This document shows positions 56,946 through 64,000 of a stretch of DNA of 64,000 bases, one piece after another (position 1 is the stretch's first letter; each line of letters opens with the position of its first letter). The stretch spans positions 62,375 through 126,374 of the forward strand of contig JARGPJ010000006.1 in assembly GCA_029212615.1 (NCBI GenBank), given 5' to 3'. This DNA is from Verrucomicrobiales bacterium. GTDB taxonomy: Bacteria > Verrucomicrobiota > Verrucomicrobiia > Verrucomicrobiales > DEV007. A program made the translations under genes and the position numbers. A model generated the notes under the pieces. It was not told the DNA's origin, ran no database searches, and was given only the letters and a program-made list of their open reading frames with translations.

Positions 56946-58259
56946 TCAATTTCTTCGCACGGTTTCAACAATACTCCGATAGGTCGACACAGCATCATTG
57001 CTCTTCGGATCCTCTTCATGAGCCTTGAGCTTCCGCTGAATCTCCAACTCCATTTTCTCCGGCACAGGAGCACGGCGGGAATCCCTCCAAATTTCAAGGC
57101 ATTGCCGAATGAGCACTTTCTGCTCAACACTCCGACGGAGCAGCCGAATCAGCCCACTACCGGTCTCCCTTCCTGAAACGGTTGCATTCCCCGCAATAAG
57201 ACCGCGATCAAGATCATCATCTCCCGGCGCGAGCGGCGATGAACTTTTCCATGCCCACAGGGCAAGGAAAAGAAACAAGCCAAAGAATACACCGTGTATA
57301 CGATACCGGCGCATCAACTTCATCGCCCCTCCACTCTCAATCGATCCGTGAATTGTCTCGTCAAAAATGATGTTGGTTTTCCCACCAAGCATCCAAAAAA
57401 GGAACTCAGGAACAGGTTCGAGGTGGAGTGCTTCATTGCTGACAAAGAAAGAATCGCTCATGAACACCACGGTTCCTTTTCCATACCGGCGCTCGATCAC
57501 GACCGGCTTCCCCCCCGAGGTCGCGATGGTATTCCATGCCCTGGACCCACTCACCCAACGATATTGAGAATACCAACTCGGCATCACTTTCACCGGACTC
57601 TTCCTCGTCGCCTTGACCTCCCATCCTCCGTCCGGACGTTCAAAGTCATCGAGACTCTCGATATCGAACTCCATAAGGTCATAGATTCGCTTTCCAAGCG
57701 ATTTCGAAATCTCATGCTCAAGTTCCTCTGCCTCCGTTTCCGCCTTTTGATCCGATTCGGAATCCTCCTCTTTTTCTCCAGCCTTCTCCTCGCGGCGGTC
57801 TGATCGAATGCGCTCTTCACGGAGTTGACGCCGCCTTTCAAACCAGTCGCCTTCTTCATCCGTTTTGGCCGGTTGAAATTTTTCGGGAACGAGCCCCGGA
57901 TTCACGGTCACGACAAGACGCGCCCCCTCTTTCACCGCTTCCAACACCGGGGAATCAGCCCCTGAACGAAGATCCGGCAGATTCTCCCGCGGGTAGCCCA
58001 AAAGCAGCAACACGTTTGACTCACCAAGCCCTTTAATTGAATTCAAATGAGTGAGATTCCGCCCGACCTCGATCCCTTCCATTTCCTGCAGTGCCTCATA
58101 AAGAGCACTCGTACCAAGCGGGTCGGTTCGATAACTGGCGTAGTGGGGATAAACACCACCTTCCGCAAAACGCTTCTCCATCACTTCGAGAAAACCGACC
58201 GCAAGAACAATCGCGAGAACAGCGAGCCCAATCCAGGTAGTGAGTCTTCTCGACGGCAT
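56946..58259 (-). CDS. DUF4350 domain membrane protein
   Basis: This 437-residue protein has an N-terminal membrane helix (WIGLAVLAIVLAVGFLEV). The DUF4350 pattern YASYRTDPLGTSALYEALQEMEG follows, with a GIFT/amidotransferase-like core containing VLLLLGYP, VVFMSDSFFVSNE and a highly charged insertion (residues about 140-180). A second helix (VFFGLFLFLALWAW) and a cytoplasmic C-terminus with RLLRRSVEQKVL complete it. DUF4350 proteins usually occur with MoxR, DUF58 and DUF4129 proteins in cell-envelope-related operons. MoxR and DUF58 are absent here, while a DUF4129 protein is next upstream. Confidence 0.85.
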   Translation of the reverse strand: MPSRRLTTWIGLAVLAIVLAVGFLEVMEKRFAEGGVYPHYASYRTDPLGTSALYEALQEMEGIEVGRNLTHLNSIKGLGESNVLLLLGYPRENLPDLRSGADSPVLEAVKEGARLVVTVNPGLVPEKFQPAKTDEEGDWFERRRQLREERIRSDRREEKAGEKEEDSESDQKAETEAEELEHEISKSLGKRIYDLMEFDIESLDDFERPDGGWEVKATRKSPVKVMPSWYSQYRWVSGSRAWNTIATSGGKPVVIERRYGKGTVVFMSDSFFVSNEALHLEPVPEFLFWMLGGKTNIIFDETIHGSIESGGAMKLMRRYRIHGVFFGLFLFLALWAWKSSSPLAPGDDDLDRGLIAGNATVSGRETGSGLIRLLRRSVEQKVLIRQCLEIWRDSRRAPVPEKMELEIQRKLKAHEEDPKSNDAVSTYRSIVETVRRN

Positions 58260-58263
58260 AACT

Positions 58264-60015
58264 TCAGACAGACACCGGCCCGGTATCCAATTGAAGGCGG
58301 CTCCGGCCCGCCTTTTTTGATTCCTTCACGATCGTTTCATGGTTTCCAAGAAAAGACTCGATGGTCTCATCCTCAACCTCATGCAGCCCATACCAGGCAC
58401 GTTCGAAGAGACGCGTATTTGCATCAAAAGCAGCCCGAAGAGAATCCCACTTCCTCGCCTTTCTCGAAAGCTCCCGAAGGTAATCCCGGTTGGATTTAAA
58501 CCTGGCTATCCGCAGCAATTCTTCATCGCCAAGATTGGCGAGCGACGCGAGAAAAAGCGCCCGAATCGCGAGGCGCCCTTCCCCCTTTTTCATTTGCTCG
58601 CGCGCAAGTTTCATCCATTCATCCTCGGGCAATTGTGTCGCGACGATATCTTCACTGGCGAGGTCGACAGTCTCGACGGAAGTCGCCTCTTCAATCACTT
58701 CGTGATCTGTGCGTCGATACTTTCGGTAGAGAATAAACGCGAGCCAGGTCAAGAGTCCTGCCACGAGCAAAATGAGGCCTATCGATAAAGCTGAGCTCAA
58801 TCCTTCAAACATCCGGGCGTCAGGGTCCCTCGGCGCGACACGCCTGTTTTCACTCCGGTCAAAACGATCAAACATTTTCTCAATCCATTCAGAGAACGAC
58901 TTTGCCCATCCGCGGATCGATTCACCGAACTCGATCATCTGCTGCGCCAGCCAGCTTCTTTCCGTTTCCTCCGGCGTGAGTTCATTGATACGCCGCGAGA
59001 GTTGCCACTGATATTTCTTTTGCTCGAGTGTCTCCGAAATCTTCTCTCCCAGAATCCCGGACGATCCCTCCTTCGCGCCCGGCCCCTCTTCCCCGCGAAC
59101 CGTCGCCGAAAAATTCAAACTGATCAAAAGCCCGATGATCGCAGCACGATCAGCTGTTCTGCCACCCCTCTCTCTCTGATTCCGTTTCTCCCTGCATACG
59201 GCAAGGCGGCTGAGCAGATCAGCACCGGAACTCCTTGAGCCGGCATAAAAGCATCGGAGCGCGTAGGCCGCCTTCAGCATAGGGGACACCACCAGATAGG
59301 TGAGAAGGCAGGATCCGAGAGCAAACGTTGTGTTTAACATGGCCGCAAGCGGACTGATTGAAAAGACACTCTCCACTCCGAGAAAGGATTTAGCGAAGGA
59401 TGCCAGAACGAGACAGGTTGCGACAAGGTTGATCCAGGTAAAAAACGTCACGAAGACAAAGATCAGGAGGATGGCGTGATTCTGAGCCCAGTCATCATGG
59501 GATCGACGAAGACTCAAGGCGCACAAGTCCCGGAAAGGCTTAGTTGCTGTCGGCTGTGACACGGCGAGAACCGTTGCATTTTGCAGGAAAGCAATGATCC
59601 ACCCCAGTGGCAGAGCGATAAATAAACCGATCAACAACAGCGGGATTTGAAAAACCTGGATCAACCAGAGTGCCGCAAACTGCCGGAACCAATCTCCCCG
59701 CTTCCTGATCATAACGCTCTCAGGCTGAAGCGTTTTCCATAGCCCCCGGCAAAAGAGAGCCTGCCCTGCTCGATGCACAAAAAGTAATAAAACAAGAAAC
59801 AACGAAGACTGCAAAATCGACTCTCCCGCGAGACTGCTTCGACTCATGTCCGCAGTGAAATATAGCAGCCCGATCACAAAAGGAACCGCCCCCGCGTAGA
59901 ACGCCCAGTAATAGCGGAGATCGACGCTGCGAAGAAGATGGAAAGCTTCCTCCAAAATTTGCAGCGAAGATTTTTCCACCTTTCGGGATCGCTTTCTCCG
60001 GTTGGGAACACTCAT
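58264..60015 (-). CDS. Multi-pass membrane protein with C-terminal DUF4129-like domain
   Basis: This 583-residue protein has about six N-terminal hydrophobic segments (residues about 35-255). A soluble region with a predicted helical, Glu/Arg-rich section, another membrane helix (ALSIGLILLVAGLLTWLAFIL) and a C-terminal domain follow. RLAIRALFLASLANLGDEELLRIARFKSNRDY in that domain is the DUF4129 signature, in which the helices carry LAxLxxLxxxxLIRxxxxKTNxxY. The role is unknown; it is usually linked to MoxR-type ATPases and transglutaminase-like proteins. It overlaps nothing and is 4 bases before the DUF4350 start, so translation is likely coupled. Confidence 0.82.
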   Translation of the reverse strand: MSVPNRRKRSRKVEKSSLQILEEAFHLLRSVDLRYYWAFYAGAVPFVIGLLYFTADMSRSSLAGESILQSSLFLVLLLFVHRAGQALFCRGLWKTLQPESVMIRKRGDWFRQFAALWLIQVFQIPLLLIGLFIALPLGWIIAFLQNATVLAVSQPTATKPFRDLCALSLRRSHDDWAQNHAILLIFVFVTFFTWINLVATCLVLASFAKSFLGVESVFSISPLAAMLNTTFALGSCLLTYLVVSPMLKAAYALRCFYAGSRSSGADLLSRLAVCREKRNQRERGGRTADRAAIIGLLISLNFSATVRGEEGPGAKEGSSGILGEKISETLEQKKYQWQLSRRINELTPEETERSWLAQQMIEFGESIRGWAKSFSEWIEKMFDRFDRSENRRVAPRDPDARMFEGLSSALSIGLILLVAGLLTWLAFILYRKYRRTDHEVIEEATSVETVDLASEDIVATQLPEDEWMKLAREQMKKGEGRLAIRALFLASLANLGDEELLRIARFKSNRDYLRELSRKARKWDSLRAAFDANTRLFERAWYGLHEVEDETIESFLGNHETIVKESKKAGRSRLQLDTGPVSV

Positions 60016-60024
60016 CAAATTAAC

Positions 60025-60336
60025 TCATTCCCAAATCGTCCCGTCGTGAAATTCATCCGGAATATCTGCCAGCGTTTGCGCGAAGAAATAGAAGAGCAGC
60101 CACGCTACCACAACTGCCATCACCATTTGAGCGATCGCAGCCATCGGAAACCGGGTTCGCTTCCGTGGTTCAATTACCGGTTTTGAAGCAGCACTGAGAC
60201 AACTGGCACAAGTCATCCTGCCGTCGTGCTCGGTGATACACTCCGCACAGTAAAACTGCCGACATGACGGGCATCTTGCCGTCGAACGCCGATCCGCATG
60301 AATCGAGCAACTGGTGTCTCCCGGAAGTTCCGCCAT
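60025..60336 (-). CDS. Small B-box-like zinc-finger protein with membrane helix
   Basis: This 103-residue protein has a cysteine/histidine cluster (C10, H13, then CPSC, CAEC, H, CASC within residues 10-46) in the B-box zinc-finger spacing. A basic linker, one membrane helix (MAAIAQMVMAVVVAWLLFYFF) and a short acidic C-terminus complete it. It is encoded 2 bases after the preceding gene and 9 bases before the DUF4129 gene. A cytoplasmic zinc finger held at the membrane suggests an assembly or regulatory role. This is inference. Confidence 0.75.
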   Translation of the reverse strand: MAELPGDTSCSIHADRRSTARCPSCRQFYCAECITEHDGRMTCASCLSAASKPVIEPRKRTRFPMAAIAQMVMAVVVAWLLFYFFAQTLADIPDEFHDGTIWE

Positions 60337-60338
60337 GC

Positions 60339-61334
60339 TTAAGCTTTCACCGGAGGTTCAGGTTCCTTTTCCACCATCTTCGCCTGACGAATTCGGGTCC
60401 GCCATTTCATCGTGTTGAGAATACCTCCCAAGCCGGCACCGAAGAACCCGAGCGAAAGGATGACAAACACGAGATAGAATCCGATTCCCCCTCCGCTCGC
60501 GACACCGGTTAATGCTTCCAGCGGCCCCATAAAATCGAGGGTGTAAACCGGATCATTCACTGCTGAGATCAATAAATAGACGGTGGCCGTACCGAGAAAA
60601 ACGAAGAGCAATCCAAGCATCACCCAAAGCAATGAGCGAATTGACTCCGGAGTAGGCTTTCTCACGGATGTGATCAGAGAGAAGGTGATTAAAAAACTCA
60701 CGAGAAGGAGAACCAGAAGCATCATTCCGGTAAGGACGACACTCTCCAAATGAAGGGTAGCGAGAGCACCGAGGCCAAATGCCATCATTCCCGCAAAAGT
60801 CGGAACAACGGAAAGCGGAATCGAAAAACGCTCTCCCTCTCGAGGGTCCGCCTCCCGCACTGTCTCACTGTTCTTGCCTTCGGCGTCCTCCGTCATTCCT
60901 GACTGCGCCGCCCTGATATCGGACTCGATCGCAGCGACGCACTCCCGCGAAGCATGCAAACGGTTCAACGGGCGAATCCGGTCTCTTGAAAGGTTCGTCT
61001 GGAGATCACAAATGCAGACCGGGCCGAGAATCAAATGGCGCATGAGCAAACTCAAAAAAAACAGGGCCCCCAGGGTAAGGATCGAGATCGAAACCGCGGC
61101 ACCTATTCCAAACGTCTCCCAGTTTATCAGTGACAGGACGAGAATCAGCGGGCCGGCGAAAAACAGCAGCCCCATCGAATGAACAATCGCCAATCCAATT
61201 CTCGATTTTTCTGAAATCGAGATCGCCTGAATATCCTCAAATCGATAGCGCTTATACTCCTCCGTCAGTGGAATGAGGTATCCACTCCCTTTGACATACA
61301 CAAGATGATCTTTCCCCCGCCACAAACTCGACAT
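60339..61334 (-). CDS. Multi-pass membrane protein of unknown function
   Basis: This 331-residue protein has an N-terminal soluble segment (DHLVYVKGSGYLIPLTEEYKRYRFEDIQAIS). A pair of membrane helices, an acidic hydrophilic loop with SIPLSVVPTF and at least four further helices follow. I do not recognise the family beyond a vague resemblance to hypothetical membrane proteins of Verrucomicrobiota. The ATG at 61334 is used; an in-frame TTG at 61385 would add 17 residues. It is the first gene of the operon running to plsC. Confidence 0.7.
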   Translation of the reverse strand: MSSLWRGKDHLVYVKGSGYLIPLTEEYKRYRFEDIQAISISEKSRIGLAIVHSMGLLFFAGPLILVLSLINWETFGIGAAVSISILTLGALFFLSLLMRHLILGPVCICDLQTNLSRDRIRPLNRLHASRECVAAIESDIRAAQSGMTEDAEGKNSETVREADPREGERFSIPLSVVPTFAGMMAFGLGALATLHLESVVLTGMMLLVLLLVSFLITFSLITSVRKPTPESIRSLLWVMLGLLFVFLGTATVYLLISAVNDPVYTLDFMGPLEALTGVASGGGIGFYLVFVILSLGFFGAGLGGILNTMKWRTRIRQAKMVEKEPEPPVKA

Positions 61335-61455
61335 TCCCAGGAAACCCTGAGCCAACCGTGAGTAGTCTTTCAATTGATCTTTCAAACCGTTTTCTACTCA
61401 ACAACTTTGCAGGCAGGCCGGTCAAGTTCGCCTTCGCTTTTTTACGAACCAAAGC

Positions 61456-62241
61456 TCAGGAAGGGGTCTGTCCGGAAAGCGCCGAATAAGATGCCATCAT
61501 CATTTTCATTTCCCGCACGGTACGACCCAACCCCAGAAAAACAGCTCGCGCGACGAGATGGTGCCCCACATTGAGTTCAGCCAGGTGTGGCAACTGCATC
61601 AACCTGGGAAGATTCGTCAGAGTGATCCCATGACCGGCGTTCACCTGCAACCCGGCGTCATGAGCAAGGACGCAGGACTCATAGAGTTTATCCCATTCCT
61701 CCGTGCCACCTTCAGGCGAAACATTCGCAAAGGCTCCAGTGTGCAACTCTATCATATCAGCTCCAATTTCCGCTGAAATTCGAACGGTCTCAGGATCCGG
61801 ATCAACAAAGAGGCTCACCTTTGTCCCTCCGGCCTGAAGCTTCGCAATCGTTTCACTCAGAGCACTCGCCCCGGCGATCACATTCAATCCCCCTTCGGTC
61901 GTAATTTCCTCCCGGTTCTCCGGGACGAGACAGACAAAATCCGGCTTCACCTTGAGAGCGATATCAAGAATCTCAGCAGTGTTACCCATCTCAAGATTCA
62001 ACTTGGTGTGGATCTTTTCTCGAAGTTCAAAAACATCGCGATCCTGAATGTGACGGCGATCCTGTCGAAGGTGCACAGTGATTGAATCAGCTCCTGCCGC
62101 TTCAGATTCATGGGCCGCCGCGACCAGGGAAGGCTCGGCGTTGTGTGCATCAGGCATCAGTGCATAGCGAGCCTGACGCAGCGTTGCAACATGATCAATA
62201 TTTACTCCCAACTTCAGGGAGGAATCCAGGGGTTCACTCAT
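61456..62241 (-). CDS. pdxJ: Pyridoxine 5'-phosphate synthase
   Basis: PdxJ condenses 1-deoxyxylulose 5-phosphate with the PdxA product to make pyridoxine 5'-phosphate. The 261-residue TIM-barrel protein has GVNIDHVATLRQAR at the start, SITVHLRQDRRHIQ with the catalytic histidine, VCLVPENREE, FVDPDPE, and VNAGHGITLTN near the end. It is isolated from pdxA here. It follows the L,D-transpeptidase terminator on the same strand and precedes the membrane-protein operon. Confidence 0.96.
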   Translation of the reverse strand: MSEPLDSSLKLGVNIDHVATLRQARYALMPDAHNAEPSLVAAAHESEAAGADSITVHLRQDRRHIQDRDVFELREKIHTKLNLEMGNTAEILDIALKVKPDFVCLVPENREEITTEGGLNVIAGASALSETIAKLQAGGTKVSLFVDPDPETVRISAEIGADMIELHTGAFANVSPEGGTEEWDKLYESCVLAHDAGLQVNAGHGITLTNLPRLMQLPHLAELNVGHHLVARAVFLGLGRTVREMKMMMASYSALSGQTPS

Positions 62242-62270
62242 TTCGATAGTCTACGCTGGAGACTCTCTCT

Positions 62271-62307
62271 AAAAAACAAAAAAGCGGCTCCCGCTACGGG
62301 CGCCGCT
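62271..62307 (-). terminator. Terminator of the L,D-transpeptidase gene
   Basis: AGCGGC (62283-62288), CCCG (62290-62293), loop CTA, CGGG (62297-62300) and GCCGCT (62302-62307) form a stem with one internal mismatch. Read on the minus strand it is followed by T-rich sequence (A-rich run from 62271 to 62282 on the plus strand). Confidence 0.85.
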
Positions 62308-62337
62308 CTTCGATAGAACAGTTCGCTCCGAATCCAA

Positions 62338-63612
62338 TCAGTGCTTAATCGTCACGGAAGTGCCAACACCCACCTTGGAATAGATCAAAGGCTGAATCGC
62401 ACTGGGAACACGGATACAGCCATGACTCGCCGGATAATTCGGGACGTAGCCGATGTGCATTCCAATACCGCCATTGATTCGCATCCAATAAGGCATTTCT
62501 GCACCGACAAAACTTGAACCACCTGAGGGGCGATTACGGCTGTCTCCGCTGCTGCGAACCGTCGAACCGGATGAAGACATCCACGTTCCGTAAAGCGTCG
62601 AACGCTTATGAACGAGCTTTTCCTTGATCCTGAATGTTCCGGCCGGAGTGGAATGGCCCGACTTCCCTGAAGACACCGCCGTATCAATCACAAGTTGCCG
62701 ACCACCTGCTCCGGTCTTGTAGACCCGTGCCCGCTGCTCACTGAGGTCGACCTCGATCTTCGCATTTGAAGGGCTGAGCGAACTCAGCAAACGCTGATTG
62801 ACAAAAATATCGTGTCCGTCGCTCTTGTATTGACTTGGTGTTCCCACTGCAAGTCGTGAGAAAAATCCACCTCCTGAAGTGCGCTCGGCAACGGCTTCCA
62901 CTTCACGCTCATTGCTGCGACTACGGGCCGCCAGCTTCCTCGCAGCGCGCTCCTCCTCAGCTTTCTTCTTCGCCGCCAGCTTTGCCTCCTCATGCTTCTT
63001 CGCTTCAGCAGCTTTCTCAGCGAGCATTTTTTCACGATCCTTTTTCGCCGCGAGTTCAGCCTTTTTCTTCGCCGCAAGTTCCTTCGCTCTCTCTTTGTCG
63101 GCCTCAGCTTTCGCTTTCTCACGTTCTTCACGGGCTGCTGCCATTCTTTCAGCAAAACTCGGTCCCGCCTCTTTAGCTTCCTTCTCCTCAGCCTTCTTCT
63201 TCGCGGCTAATTCCTTCGCTTTCTTTTCGGCGGCCTCTGCTTTTGCTTTCTCACGCTCTTCGCGTGCCGCTGCCATTCTCTCGGCAAAACTCGGTCCCGC
63301 CTCTTTGGCGGCCTTCTCTTCAGCCTTCTTCTTCGCAGCAAGATCTTTCGCTTTCTTTTCAGCTGCCTCAGCCTTCGCTTTTTCACGCTCTTCGCGAGCG
63401 GATTTCATTTTTTCAGCCCAGGACTGTTCCTCCCCCGTGCTGACTGTGGAAGTCTTCTTTTTCGTCGCGCTGCCTGATCCGTTGCCGGCGGCGAATAACG
63501 CGGCGTCCTGATCAACGGTGCAGGAGGAAAAAAGGAGCGCCGTTGCGAACACAAGGGCGATTGAGGAAACGACGCGGGAGAATGCGAAACTCATGAAAAT
63601 GAAGTGGTTCAT
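62338..63612 (-). CDS. Lipoprotein L,D-transpeptidase (YkuD) with long charged helical region
   Basis: This 424-residue protein has a lipoprotein signal (ATALLFSSC, lipidation at C31). A Thr/Ser/Gly linker leads to a 150-residue region of Lys/Ala/Glu with three 44-residue repeats (about residues 72-200, AREEREKAKAEA and AAKKKAEEK forms) resembling TolA. The C-terminal YkuD domain contains MHIGYVP and YPASHGCIRVP, the active-site HGC motif. L,D-transpeptidases crosslink peptidoglycan or attach lipoproteins to it. The lipid anchor suggests outer-membrane placement. GGGA before the ATG at 63612 supports that start over 63594. Confidence 0.9.
   Translation of the reverse strand: MNHFIFMSFAFSRVVSSIALVFATALLFSSCTVDQDAALFAAGNGSGSATKKKTSTVSTGEEQSWAEKMKSAREEREKAKAEAAEKKAKDLAAKKKAEEKAAKEAGPSFAERMAAAREEREKAKAEAAEKKAKELAAKKKAEEKEAKEAGPSFAERMAAAREEREKAKAEADKERAKELAAKKKAELAAKKDREKMLAEKAAEAKKHEEAKLAAKKKAEEERAARKLAARSRSNEREVEAVAERTSGGGFFSRLAVGTPSQYKSDGHDIFVNQRLLSSLSPSNAKIEVDLSEQRARVYKTGAGGRQLVIDTAVSSGKSGHSTPAGTFRIKEKLVHKRSTLYGTWMSSSGSTVRSSGDSRNRPSGGSSFVGAEMPYWMRINGGIGMHIGYVPNYPASHGCIRVPSAIQPLIYSKVGVGTSVTIKH
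63015..63399 (-). repeat. Three 132-bp coding repeats in the L,D-transpeptidase gene
   Basis: A 44-codon unit is repeated about three times: AREEREKAKAEA, K-rich middle, then AGPSFAERMAA. The DNA repeats are close to identical in places, so unequal recombination could change the copy number and the length of the helical spacer. Confidence 0.75.
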
Positions 63613-63705
63613 AGAGAGTCCCAGCTTTTAACCCCTAGTCAATCGCCATATCAGATTTTTTTCTAAGAATCACGCCATCAGATCGTGTCTCACGTTTTTG
63701 GCGTA

Positions 63706-63715
63706 AAACCCTGTT
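63706..63715. repeat. AACCCTGTT dyad upstream of the L,D-transpeptidase
   Basis: AAACCCTGTT followed by AA is a single unpaired member of the TAAC-CCT-GTTRA family, about 95 bases upstream of the L,D-transpeptidase start, in the opposite orientation to that gene. Confidence 0.45.
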
Positions 63716-63785
63716 AAATCCTGGCCCTGAAGAAGTTGGACGCGGACTTGAATGACTCCTGCAAAATGCCACCTGAAAAGGAAAA

Positions 63786-64000
63786 TCAGAATGCCGCCTC
63801 GCCCGTCTCAAGAGCAGATAAATCCTGATCATCGATCCCGCCTTCGGGCAGAATTTCATCGATGACCCGCTGAATCCCCTCCGTCGCAAATTCACTCTGG
63901 GGATATATCTGACGCGCCGAAAGAAACCACGTTAAACTGGAACCGAACTGCTTTCGGTTTTCAAGATTCTCTGCATTTTTCAACGCCTTCACAAAAGTCG
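63786..64000 (-). CDS. 3' part of a tetratricopeptide-like protein, truncated by the window edge
   Basis: The frame is open to the right edge; only the last 71 residues are visible. The sequence FGSSLTWFLSARQIYPQSEFATEGIQRVIDEILPEGG is helical and resembles the C-terminal part of a tetratricopeptide-repeat protein. A GTG at 63992 is probably an internal valine. Function cannot be judged. Confidence 0.45.
   Translation of the reverse strand, partial: TFVKALKNAENLENRKQFGSSLTWFLSARQIYPQSEFATEGIQRVIDEILPEGGIDDQDLSALETGEAAF

Noticed and set aside
56915..57130. 71-residue minus-strand reading frame overlapping the DUF4350 gene
   Set aside because: It is a shadow frame of the DUF4350 coding sequence without recognisable features.
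62879..63511. 210-residue plus-strand reading frame rich in Ala, Phe and Ser opposite the L,D-transpeptidase
   Set aside because: It is the antisense of the Lys/Ala/Glu repeat, a common artefact of low-complexity coding DNA.

Overview
The window looks like a chromosomal segment of a member of Verrucomicrobiota, in the Planctomycetes-Verrucomicrobia-Chlamydiae group. This is inferred from gene content, since no rRNA is present. The pointers are a sulfatase followed by a DUF1549/DUF1553 cytochrome-c protein and a DUF1501 protein, a Tat-exported Gfo/Idh/MocA oxidoreductase, an SHD1-like secreted protein, a fused SecDF, GTP-dependent PEPCK, a mycobacterial-type PyrF, and DUF4350/DUF4129 membrane proteins. 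Base composition is moderately GC-rich. Coding density is high, and genes lie on both strands in short runs. No tRNA, rRNA, CRISPR array, prophage or complete insertion sequence was found.

Layout. 0-2.8 kb: end of a TauE/SafE-like membrane protein, then a CcoI-type copper ATPase (cbb3 oxidase maturation). 2.8-7.7 kb, minus: squalene/phytoene synthase, moeA, pckG and a vapBC-type toxin-antitoxin pair with an operator-like promoter. 7.7-12 kb, plus: tgt, yajC, secDF (preprotein export). 12-12.2 kb: a 106-bp-period tandem duplication of hairpin-bearing repeats. 12.2-17.8 kb, minus: leuB-pyrF-pyrE-guaB-guaA, a biosynthetic run. 17.9-20.3 kb, minus: an SHD1-like protein, a Tas-like aldo/keto reductase and a small secreted protein. 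20.4-26.7 kb, plus: sulfatase, cytochrome/LamG protein and DUF1501 protein. 26.7-32.1 kb: a membrane protein, rppH, a hybrid histidine kinase, and a DNA-repair-like radical SAM gene behind a LexA-like palindrome. 32.3-38.2 kb: EF-G, a beta-rich unknown, rarA and a secreted unknown. 38.3-39.1 kb: two small heat-shock proteins behind a possible sigma-54 promoter. 39.4-44.3 kb: HAD phosphatases, an oxidoreductase, aroD and a TIGR01777 protein. 44.4-49.2 kb: a group of receiver-domain proteins without a kinase, plus an azurin-like protein and an EboE-like protein. 49.2-52 kb: a ThuA-like lipoprotein and a lipase-like lipoprotein. 52.1-56 kb: a three-gene ExbB/ExbD-like motor operon with coiled coils, the best candidate here for an uncharacterised system. 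56-61.4 kb, minus: a membrane-protein operon (DUF4129, DUF4350, B-box, acyltransferase). 61.5-64 kb, minus: pdxJ, an outer-membrane-type lipoprotein L,D-transpeptidase with a long charged helix, and a truncated gene.

Two dispersed intergenic repeat families run through the window. One is a hairpin family flanked by TGGAGGG/CCCTCCA whose stems differ by compensatory changes (near 6.9, 12.0, 34.5 and 41.6 kb). The other is a short dyad, TAAC-CCT-GTTRA, often paired 22 bp apart (near 9.4, 16.7, 39.3, 49.2 and 63.7 kb). All coordinates and motifs come from reading the sequence. Family names come from recognised motifs, not from a database search.
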